The notes under the pieces are model-generated. The model saw only the letters and a list, made by a program, of their open reading frames with translations. It searched no databases and was not told the DNA's origin. Both the position numbers and the translations under genes were made by a program. This document shows, piece after piece, positions 34,425 to 41,347 of a DNA stretch of 64,000 nucleotides; the first letter of the stretch is position 1; each line of letters begins with the position of its first letter. The stretch covers positions 2,699,001 through 2,763,000 of the forward strand of contig NZ_CP141595.1 in NCBI RefSeq assembly GCF_035590735.1, given 5' to 3'. Source of the stretch: Rossellomorea aquimaris. Its GTDB lineage: Bacteria; Bacillota; Bacilli; Bacillales; Bacillaceae_B.

Positions 34425-36689
34425 TTATTGAAGGAAAAGATGAAGAAGCTTTAATGTATCCACTTTGGCTGTGTCCAGTGAATGATCCGTTCCAATACAT
34501 GATGGACAACCGGCTTTACACGGACATCGCTCAATCATAGCAGATGTCTCAAGGAATATTTTCTCCATCTGTTCATACACCTTTTCACTTAACCCGATTC
34601 CCCCAGGGTACCGATCGTAGATAAAGATCGTAGGCTGTTCATTGTGTGCAGCTTTTATTTGGGGCACCACGAAAATATCACTCGGGTCACACATCACAAA
34701 TAAAGGAATAATCGATTTCAAGCTCTGTGCCGCCCCAATGAGGCCATCTTCCAAACGCTCCTGACTAAATGAAGCAGCGTCTCTTAAAGAAATCCAGCTT
34801 GAGCTCGTATGAAGTTCTTCTTCTGGAAGATGGATGGGGCCTGATCCAATATTTTCGTGTGTATCAAATTTAATTTTCTTAAAAATCGTTGCCATCGCTT
34901 GAACAGTTACGTCCCCATAAGCTACGTCATAGCTTTCCCTTGTGCGAATCTTATCTGTTTCGAGTACTCTTAATTGTACAGCCAGATTGGCATCGGTGAA
35001 ATAATCCACGTCCACTTCCCTTACATACGCTTTCTTTTCTTCCCAATCCAGTTCCTCTACTTGGAATTGAACTCCTTGATGTAAATAAATTGCTTCATCA
35101 TGCAATAAGGTCATAGCTGAGAAACGATCCATCTCCCCTATTACTTTCACGGCTGAGATGTCGGTTTGGTCAATAATGATGACATTTTCCTGGGAAGCTG
35201 AGCGAAGGCTGATGTTATGTGCGGGAAACACATCGTTCATCCAATACCATTTTTCACCGTTCTTATGAACCACCCGCTCTTCTACTAAAAATTCTAAAAT
35301 ATCATCAATATCGTGCCTGCCAAATTGTTCCCCTTCCTTAAAGGGAAGCTCATAAGCAGCGCACTTAATATGATCAATGAGAATAATCAAATTATCAGGG
35401 TTGATTCTCGCAGTTTCAGGCGTTTGCTCAAAGAAGTAATCCGGATGCTCAATAATGAACTGATCTAATGGGCTAGAACTTGCTACCATGATGACCAGAG
35501 ATTCCCCATGTCTTCTGCCGGCTCTTCCGGCTTGCTGCCAAGCACTTGCGATCGTCCCGGGATAGCCGGTCATGATGCACACTTGTAATTGACCGATATC
35601 TACCCCTAACTCAAGGGCGTTCGTACTGACAACTCCGTAGATTTCACCAGATCGCAATCCTTTTTCAATCTCCCGGCGTTGAGTCGGCAGATATCCTCCC
35701 CTGTATCCCCTGATTGATTTCGTTCCTAATTGACTCTTCACTAATTCCTGTAAGTAGGTGAGGATAATTTCCACCCTTACCCTGCTTCTCGCGAATATGA
35801 TCGTTTGCACCTTATTCTTCAATAACTCACCAGCAATTCTCCTTACCTCGAGGGTCGCACTCCTGCGTATATTCAACGGTTTGTTTACAACAGGGGGATT
35901 GTAGAATACGAAATGCTTTTTGGCACTTGGTGCACCGTTATTATCTATCAAATTCATTTCATTACCTGTTAAATCCTCTGCCAGTTCTTTCGGGTTTGCA
36001 ATCGTTGCCGATGTACAGATGAAAATGGGAGAAGCTCCATAAAAATTGCAAATTCGTTTCAATCTCCTGACCACATTGCTTACATGGGAACCAAAAACTC
36101 CCCTATATATATGAAGTTCATCAATTATTACGTATTTAAGATTCTCAAATAGAGATACCCACTTTGTATGATGAGGAAGGATGGCTGAGTGGAGCATGTC
36201 AGGATTCGTTATGACGATATGCCCAGCTTTCCTTACTTTTTGCCGGATATTTGCAGAGGTATCTCCATCATATGTATAGCTATTAATAGAAGCTTCTGCT
36301 TCTGAGATGATTTCGTTCAACTCACTTTTCTGATCTTGTGCGAGAGCTTTAGTTGGAAAAATATATAACGCCCGTGCATCCGGGTTGTCCATGATCGTTT
36401 GTAATACGGGAAGATTATAACAAAGAGTCTTTCCCGAGGCTGTAGGAGTTACCGCGGTAAAGCTCTTTCCTGCCATTGCCAGCTTATAAGCGGAATGTTG
36501 ATGGGTATATAGCTTTTCGATGCCTCTTTTTTGCAACGCATTTTTTATTTTTCCATTTATCTCCAGTGGCATATCTACCAATTGAGCGGGTTTTTCATCT
36601 ATAGTATGCCAGTGAACAATCTGTTTATTAAAATCATTGTCTTTTTTAAAATGTTCTATCAACTGTTGAAGATTGTTTTTCTTAAACAC
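34425..36689 (-). CDS. mrfA: mitomycin repair helicase MrfA (YprA)
   Basis: A 754-residue DEAD/DEAH-type helicase: Walker A PTASGKT, DELH box, SAT motif and QAGRAGR motif VI. The C-terminal MrfA zinc region has four cysteines in CPCKAGCPSC. It translocates on damaged DNA and works with MrfB. GTG at 36689 lies six bases after AGAGGTG; a GTG at 36698 overlaps that site. A LexA-like box lies at its promoter. Confidence 0.9.
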   Translation of the reverse strand: MFKKNNLQQLIEHFKKDNDFNKQIVHWHTIDEKPAQLVDMPLEINGKIKNALQKRGIEKLYTHQHSAYKLAMAGKSFTAVTPTASGKTLCYNLPVLQTIMDNPDARALYIFPTKALAQDQKSELNEIISEAEASINSYTYDGDTSANIRQKVRKAGHIVITNPDMLHSAILPHHTKWVSLFENLKYVIIDELHIYRGVFGSHVSNVVRRLKRICNFYGASPIFICTSATIANPKELAEDLTGNEMNLIDNNGAPSAKKHFVFYNPPVVNKPLNIRRSATLEVRRIAGELLKNKVQTIIFARSRVRVEIILTYLQELVKSQLGTKSIRGYRGGYLPTQRREIEKGLRSGEIYGVVSTNALELGVDIGQLQVCIMTGYPGTIASAWQQAGRAGRRHGESLVIMVASSSPLDQFIIEHPDYFFEQTPETARINPDNLIILIDHIKCAAYELPFKEGEQFGRHDIDDILEFLVEERVVHKNGEKWYWMNDVFPAHNISLRSASQENVIIIDQTDISAVKVIGEMDRFSAMTLLHDEAIYLHQGVQFQVEELDWEEKKAYVREVDVDYFTDANLAVQLRVLETDKIRTRESYDVAYGDVTVQAMATIFKKIKFDTHENIGSGPIHLPEEELHTSSSWISLRDAASFSQERLEDGLIGAAQSLKSIIPLFVMCDPSDIFVVPQIKAAHNEQPTIFIYDRYPGGIGLSEKVYEQMEKIFLETSAMIERCPCKAGCPSCIGTDHSLDTAKVDTLKLLHLFLQ

Positions 36690-36716
36690 AGGTATCACCT
36701 CTTCTATTCATTTTAC

Positions 36717-36730
36717 CGAATCTATGTTCG
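36717..36730 (-). promoter_or_regulatory. candidate LexA (SOS) box at the mrfAB promoter
   Basis: On the minus strand the site reads CGAACATAGATTCG. Against the Gram-positive LexA pattern CGAAC-N4-GTTCG only one outer base differs. A -10-like TAAAAT follows one base after GG on the same strand, so the site would sit between -35 and -10. The 14-base match is good but not perfect. Confidence 0.5.
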
Positions 36731-36878
36731 AAACTAAAGCAAAAAAACCAGGTTACCTTTTCCATAATTATCTAATTAGAAAAAGGACCCTGCTAAATGA
36801 GGAAGACTTGGATTCTTTGCGCTTTTTCATGAACCGATTTATATGTAGGTATAGGACAAATGCACATTTTCAGCAAGC

Positions 36879-36898
36879 ATTCATACACTAGTATGAAT
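36879..36898. promoter_or_regulatory. perfect palindrome upstream of hsp20
   Basis: ATTCATAC and GTATGAAT flank ACTA, 12 bases before the ribosome site of the small heat-shock gene. It could be an operator or the -10 part of a sporulation-type promoter (CATACACTA). It is not a CIRCE or CtsR site. Confidence 0.45.
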
Positions 36899-36923
36899 AC
36901 TTTTGCGTGAAAGGAGCATACCC

Positions 36924-37367
36924 ATGTCGAACGAGAAAAAAGGTTTTGGTGACCTGATGCATTCCATGAACGAGTTTTTTCATGAAAGACCTATGAAAGG
37001 AATGCTTCAAAGCATTGATGAATTTTTCACATCATCTTCTAACCCATTTGGTTCTTTCCCGGTTGAATTAACTGAAACAGACAATTATTATATCGTGACT
37101 GCACAACTTCCTGGTATTAAAAAAGAGCAGATTCAACTTGATGTGTTCCCTCAGTACATTACGATTTCTGTGACCAATAAAGAAGAGTTCTCCGAGGAAA
37201 ATGATCAAAATCAAATGATAAGAAGAAAGCAATCCATGAAAAAAAGCAGCAGGACCATTCCATTCCCAAGGGTGGTTAATGAAAAGAATGTGAAAGCTTC
37301 TCATAAAGATGGATTGCTGACTGTCAAAATAGACAAAGAATCCGGTAAGCGTATACCTATCGAATAA
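36924..37367 (+). CDS. Hsp20/alpha-crystallin family small heat-shock protein
   Basis: A 147-residue protein with a phenylalanine-rich N-terminal arm (GFGDLMHSMNEFF), an alpha-crystallin domain (about 50-140) with VTAQLPGIKKEQIQLDV and DGLLTVKI, and a short basic C-terminal tail with an IPI-like IxI motif (RIPIE). It holds unfolded proteins. Some Bacillus members are spore-coat proteins (CotM/CotP-like). AAAGGAG precedes the ATG at 36924. Confidence 0.85.
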   Translation: MSNEKKGFGDLMHSMNEFFHERPMKGMLQSIDEFFTSSSNPFGSFPVELTETDNYYIVTAQLPGIKKEQIQLDVFPQYITISVTNKEEFSEENDQNQMIRRKQSMKKSSRTIPFPRVVNEKNVKASHKDGLLTVKIDKESGKRIPIE

Positions 37368-37384
37368 ATTTTCTAATACCACTT

Positions 37385-37418
37385 AAAAAAAGGAGTTGCC
37401 AATTCGGCAGCTCCTTTT
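37385..37418. terminator. bidirectional terminator hsp20/yppG
   Basis: AAAGGAGTTGCC pairs with GGCAGCTCCTTT around AATTC, with A- and T-runs at both ends. Confidence 0.8.
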
Positions 37419-37419
37419 C

Positions 37420-37911
37420 TTAAAATTTGAATATCCCACCTAAACCTTTTACAAGAGAAGAAACTTGATTAATCGCCCCCATCATTTGCCCTGTAGTATT
37501 CATCATTTTATTAAAATCTAAAGATCCATCCTGTGACTTGAATGAATTCATGATCGAATTTACGCCTCCAGACTGAGGTTTAGCCATGAACGAGGCTTTC
37601 GGATATGGATTTGCATAAGCCTGTTGCTCCATTGCTTTCATTTGGTACGGATTGTATTCTTTCTGCTGTAAAGGATTTTCAAAATATGGATTCATTTGCT
37701 GCTGGTTCACCTGTTGATATTGGTTCATTTGAAACCCCGGTGCAGTATATTGGGCTTCTGGTTGAGGATAATAATTAGGTTGGAAAGCCCCATATTCCGG
37801 AGGTCGCATGCCCTGTCCTTGATAGTTCATCACTGGTCCCATATACGTTGATTGCGAATGATAATTTGGGTGATAGTTACGCATCTGTCTAGAATGAAGT
37901 AAAGAATTCAT
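37420..37911 (-). CDS. yppG: YppG-like glutamine/tyrosine/proline-rich protein
   Basis: A 163-residue low-complexity protein rich in Q, N, P and Y (YNPYQMKAMEQQAY, FQMNQYQQVNQQQM) with a conserved C-terminal part SQDGSLDFNKMMNTTGQMMG. The end matches YppG-like proteins, and similar tails occur in coat-associated proteins. Function is unknown; a spore-surface role is a guess. AAGGGGG precedes the ATG. Confidence 0.7.
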   Translation of the reverse strand: MNSLLHSRQMRNYHPNYHSQSTYMGPVMNYQGQGMRPPEYGAFQPNYYPQPEAQYTAPGFQMNQYQQVNQQQMNPYFENPLQQKEYNPYQMKAMEQQAYANPYPKASFMAKPQSGGVNSIMNSFKSQDGSLDFNKMMNTTGQMMGAINQVSSLVKGLGGIFKF

Positions 37912-38112
37912 ACTTAGCCCCCTTACTTTATAATGGTTACTATACTTTATGTTTTAACTGGATAAATGGTGAAAGAACCCATAAAGATATTTCGACAAAC
38001 ACTAGAATAATGTCGGAAGTTACACTATTCTTACAACTTAAAGAAAGGGTTTTCTATGATAGGATAAATGTAGATGCAACGCAATGAAATATAAGTATTG
38101 GGAGGAATTAAG

Positions 38113-38295
38113 ATGAACCTGAGTGAACTGCTGAAGAGATACGAAAGTAGTAAACATTATCAAGCAACGGATCAACAAGAACTTCTTACAATGGCCAAAA
38201 AACTTTATATTTCTAATGAGATTTCATTGCATCATTATAAAGAGCTGTCGAAGCAAATCAATACAATAGAAGAAAAAGCAATTTCAACTCCATAA
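38113..38295 (+). CDS. yppF: YppF family protein
   Basis: A 60-residue helical protein, MNLSELLKRYESSKHYQATD, matching YppF-type proteins by length, start and position between yppG and yppE. TGGGAGG lies eight bases before the ATG at 38113. Function unknown. Confidence 0.72.
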   Translation: MNLSELLKRYESSKHYQATDQQELLTMAKKLYISNEISLHHYKELSKQINTIEEKAISTP

Positions 38296-38298
38296 TAA

Positions 38299-38330
38299 AA
38301 GAGGCTGCCGATCGGCAGCCTCTTATTTTT
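38299..38330. terminator. bidirectional terminator yppF/yppE
   Basis: AAGAGGCTGCC and GGCAGCCTCTT are joined by GATC and followed by ATTTTT. Confidence 0.85.
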
Positions 38331-38679
38331 CATTCAATTCTTCCAACTGGGTTTGCAGTACGTAAGAGACAGATTGATAATGACTGATAAACCGATTGTA
38401 ACTGGACTCTGGAAAGAAACAGTGAACCGATAGCATCTCAATATTGTCGAACGTGTTCAAGATTTGAGGAAAATGAAGGTGTTTTGGCCTTTGTTCCTTA
38501 ATCCAAATCAAGGACAATTCTTTCCACGTATCATTCGCCGCTTTTACTTTATCGGCAAAAGGTTTCACTTCCTTGTAAAAGTCACCTTTTTCACCTGACT
38601 CACGTCTGCCTTTATATTCTTTCATCATCTGCTCAGCAAGGATGATCAGTTCCCCCGTTACTTGCTTCAACTCTTTCAA
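38323..38679 (-). CDS. yppE: YppE (DUF1798) protein
   Basis: A 118-residue all-helical protein of the YppE four-helix family, with WIKEQRPKHLHFPQILNTFDN near the middle. The TTG at 38679 is placed by GGAGGGC a few bases upstream; the frame further up encodes an unlikely hydrophobic stretch. Function unknown. Its stop lies inside the shared terminator. Confidence 0.75.
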   Translation of the reverse strand: MKELKQVTGELIILAEQMMKEYKGRRESGEKGDFYKEVKPFADKVKAANDTWKELSLIWIKEQRPKHLHFPQILNTFDNIEMLSVHCFFPESSYNRFISHYQSVSYVLQTQLEELNEK

Positions 38680-38747
38680 AAAAAGCCCTCCGTAAAAATG
38701 TAGACAAAATAAAAAGTAGCACAAAGCTACTTTCTTATAAATTCAGT

Positions 38748-39002
38748 TTAAGACGTCTTATAGGATAATTCAAGTTTTTGTAAGACAAAGGACTTTTCTC
38801 TATTCTTCATAAGTACGGTTTTAGATTCCGCTTTTCTCTCCACTGAGTTCAATGCACTGTCGATTTTCTGTATCTGGTTCGTTAACGAATTCATTCCTTC
38901 TTGCTCTTCAACTGAGATTCGATCATGCAGACTTTGTTCTAATTGATTCAAACTTTCTTCAATTTCAGCTAGTTTCAACATAATATCTTGTTTTGGAAGC
39001 AT
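38748..39002 (-). CDS. YppD-like coiled-coil protein
   Basis: An 84-residue protein made almost entirely of heptads (LAEIEESLNQLEQSLHDR...IQKIDSALNSVER), predicted coiled coil. Position matches B. subtilis yppD, but I cannot confirm homology. ATG at 39002 has GGGAGG upstream. Confidence 0.55.
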   Translation of the reverse strand: MLPKQDIMLKLAEIEESLNQLEQSLHDRISVEEQEGMNSLTNQIQKIDSALNSVERKAESKTVLMKNREKSFVLQKLELSYKTS

Positions 39003-39195
39003 TGTGAATCCTCCCACCTTTTTTTTGGATTAATACTGTAATTCTCTCTTTATGAGCCGTTCCCTTCCCCCCTGACAAAACTAGAAGCGTTTCGCCAAAG
39101 AAAGTGTTAAATGGACATTACGTTAATTATGTTTCGACACTTACTGAATAAATAAGGCGTTAACTAGAAAATAATATAGGGGGAGGTGTTACCAA

Positions 39196-39306
39196 ATGAA
39201 AAATCAAAAAAACAAACAAAACAAACAGCAAACTACAAATTCAGCCAAAACCAAAGCCTCAAAAGGCAACCCTAAACTAGAAGGCGAAAACCGTCCATCG
39301 ACATAA
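39196..39306 (+). CDS. sspM: small acid-soluble spore protein SspM
   Basis: A 36-residue protein rich in K, N and Q that starts MKNQKNKQNKQQ and ends NPKLEGENRPST. The NRPST end and the gene position before yppC match B. subtilis SspM. GGGGGAGGTG precedes the ATG. It is a minor forespore protein. Confidence 0.82.
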   Translation: MKNQKNKQNKQQTTNSAKTKASKGNPKLEGENRPST

Positions 39307-39465
39307 GAAAGCGGAAGGGCTTTGCCCAGAGGCGACAAGCATAAGGTGAGAACACCGGAAAGGCGCTCTTTGCCTTTTTGGTGTTCTTGACTTATGACCT
39401 CGAGCCTCTAAGCCCTGTAGCTGGACTAATAAAAAAGCGGAGGCGGCTCATTTAGTCCCGACAAG
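39307..39465. repeat. diverged copy of the 125-bp repeat family
   Basis: The block has GCGACAAGCATAAG, a hairpin GAACACC...GGTGTTC, CTTATGACCTCGAG, GTAGCTGGA and AAAAGCGGAGGCGGCTC in the order of the 11-kb units read on their other strand. The stem differs from the 11-kb stem (AACCATCC) while the loop GGAAAGGCGCT.TTTGCC is kept. Confidence 0.8.
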
Positions 39466-39503
39466 AAGAGACCAACACTACTTTAGAGTGTTGGTCTCTT
39501 CTT
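39465..39503. terminator. terminator sspM/yppC
   Basis: AAGAGACCAACACT pairs with AGTGTTGGTCTCTT and is followed by CTTCTTT on the plus strand. It overlaps the last codons of yppC. Confidence 0.75.
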
Positions 39504-40520
39504 CTTTCTATCCCTCTTCCAGATCTTATTTAACCCCTCTTTTACATTCGCCACCTTCTCAAGCTGCCTTTGCTTATGAAAAAACCATTTTGTTAATTCG
39601 ATTCCATGAGGGAGTTCCTGCTCTTTGTACCAATCCTTATCAATATTCTTTTTAATCGACCAGTCCCTATGAGTCTTCCAATGATGTGGAACTTCGTCAT
39701 AAGCTTGATGGAGCATTGGCGTATTCGTTTTGGGAACTCCCTTACAATACTGTTCGTAGTCTCTTCTAGATCCTGTATGATCTACTTCTAAAGCAAAGTT
39801 AAAAAAGGAGGAATGATAAGCAGGATGAAATAAAATCGTAAATAATCGATTTCCTAAAAGGATTCTGTTTTCGATTTTTCTGAAGCCATGGACACTCGCA
39901 CCTAAAAGCGAACCCTTTAATGTCGGAAACAGAACGGAGCTGAAGTGAAGGTGATCTTCTATGAAGAACAGGGATGAACCAAACACCCTCTTCTTATAAA
40001 CCTCATGTTCAATGACCGGTTCTTGAATGAGGTGCTGCTCATTTATAATAAGAGAATGGACTAATCTGCGATTATCTCTCTCCACCCAATAACGATTCCA
40101 CTCCTCTTCCATGAAGCTTGAAATATGAAATTCTTTAAACAAATGAAACATTTTCTTCTTATACCTCGTCGAATAATGATAGAGAAGGAGTTGAGGAAAG
40201 GCATCCTGAAAAATGCTCCAGTTCGCTCTCTCATACGTCATGAATAGATCATCACGGGTAGCCGGATGCAAAAGGCGCGTGAAGATATCACCTTTTAGAT
40301 CGGTCATATTCCAGCCGGCATTCCTTGATACAACCGAAGCCAGGAAAGACCATTTTATTTCAGGATGAAGAAGGAAAAAATTTTGATAAGCCATCGTTCT
40401 TGATATATTATCTTGATTATGCAGATTCACTAGTTGGTTGATTTCATGAATCCACTCATTTGTACGTTTAGGTTCAGGTATATAGGGTAAAAAGCGATAA
40501 GTATTGCCCATTTCATCCAT
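39483..40520 (-). CDS. yppC: YppC (DUF2515) protein
   Basis: A 345-residue soluble protein matching YppC-type DUF2515 proteins, rich in aromatic residues (NAGWNMTDLKGD, RANWSIFQDAFPQLLLYHY). The ATG at 40520 has GAGGGGG upstream; an upstream ATG (40550) has none. It is divergent from recU, as in B. subtilis. Function unknown. Confidence 0.78.
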   Translation of the reverse strand: MDEMGNTYRFLPYIPEPKRTNEWIHEINQLVNLHNQDNISRTMAYQNFFLLHPEIKWSFLASVVSRNAGWNMTDLKGDIFTRLLHPATRDDLFMTYERANWSIFQDAFPQLLLYHYSTRYKKKMFHLFKEFHISSFMEEEWNRYWVERDNRRLVHSLIINEQHLIQEPVIEHEVYKKRVFGSSLFFIEDHLHFSSVLFPTLKGSLLGASVHGFRKIENRILLGNRLFTILFHPAYHSSFFNFALEVDHTGSRRDYEQYCKGVPKTNTPMLHQAYDEVPHHWKTHRDWSIKKNIDKDWYKEQELPHGIELTKWFFHKQRQLEKVANVKEGLNKIWKRDRKKKRPTL

Positions 40521-40635
40521 CCTTATTATCCCCCTCTCTCCTATAGCCATAGAATGAGGAGATTTGTAAACAATTATTCACACAAATTGGAGTGGTTTCT
40601 GTTATGATATAGATTAGTCTGCGAGGTGAATTACC

Positions 40636-41244
40636 ATGAAATTCCATTATCCCAATGGTAAGAAATATGTGGAAGCGTCATTACCCTCAAAAAAAGCGAA
40701 GGCAAAACCGAAACAACTATCATATAGCAACAGAGGTATGACCCTTGAAGAAGACATTAATGAAACGAACCAATACTATTTAACGTTTCATAAAGCAGTC
40801 ATTCACAAAAAACCGACTCCCGTTCAAATAGTGGATGTCCATTATCCATCGAGAAGTGCGGCCGTCATTAAGGAAGCATACTTTAAACAGCCCTCCACGA
40901 CGGATTATAATGGTGTATACAACGGAAAATATATCGATTTTGAAGCGAAAGAAACAAAGAATAAAACGTCCTTTCCACTTCAAAATTTTCACGAGCATCA
41001 AATCCGGCATATGGAAAACGTCCATAATCAAGACGGCATTACCTTTGTACTAGTAAGGTTTTCTGCTTCTGAAGAAGTGTTCTTACTTCCCTACAAAGCC
41101 CTAAGAGTTTATTGGGACCGCATGATAAATGGAGGAAGAAAATCAATCAAACGGGAAGAGCTTGAGGAAAAAGGAGTCATCATTCCTTTAGGACTTCATC
41201 CCAGGGTCGATTATTTAAAAATAGTCCATCAGTTATATTTTTAG
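40636..41244 (+). CDS. recU: Holliday junction resolvase RecU
   Basis: A 202-residue RecU with the nuclease core [20 protein letters not shown], holding the conserved D, E and K of the restriction-enzyme-like fold, and the stalk in between. It cuts Holliday junctions made by RuvAB branch migration and RecA. GCGAGGTG precedes the ATG. The stop is 103 bases before ponA, and the two form the classic recU-ponA (prfA-ponA) unit. Confidence 0.95.
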   Translation: MKFHYPNGKKYVEASLPSKKAKAKPKQLSYSNRGMTLEEDINETNQYYLTFHKAVIHKKPTPVQIVDVHYPSRSAAVIKEAYFKQPSTTDYNGVYNGKYIDFEAKETKNKTSFPLQNFHEHQIRHMENVHNQDGITFVLVRFSASEEVFLLPYKALRVYWDRMINGGRKSIKREELEEKGVIIPLGLHPRVDYLKIVHQLYF

Positions 41245-41347
41245 TTTACGAAAAATGAGTTAATCTATAATTTATCTCAATATCAGTAGTATATTTTAAA
41301 TCTTAGACAATACTAAAAACACTGAAGATTGAAAGTGAGGAAACAAT

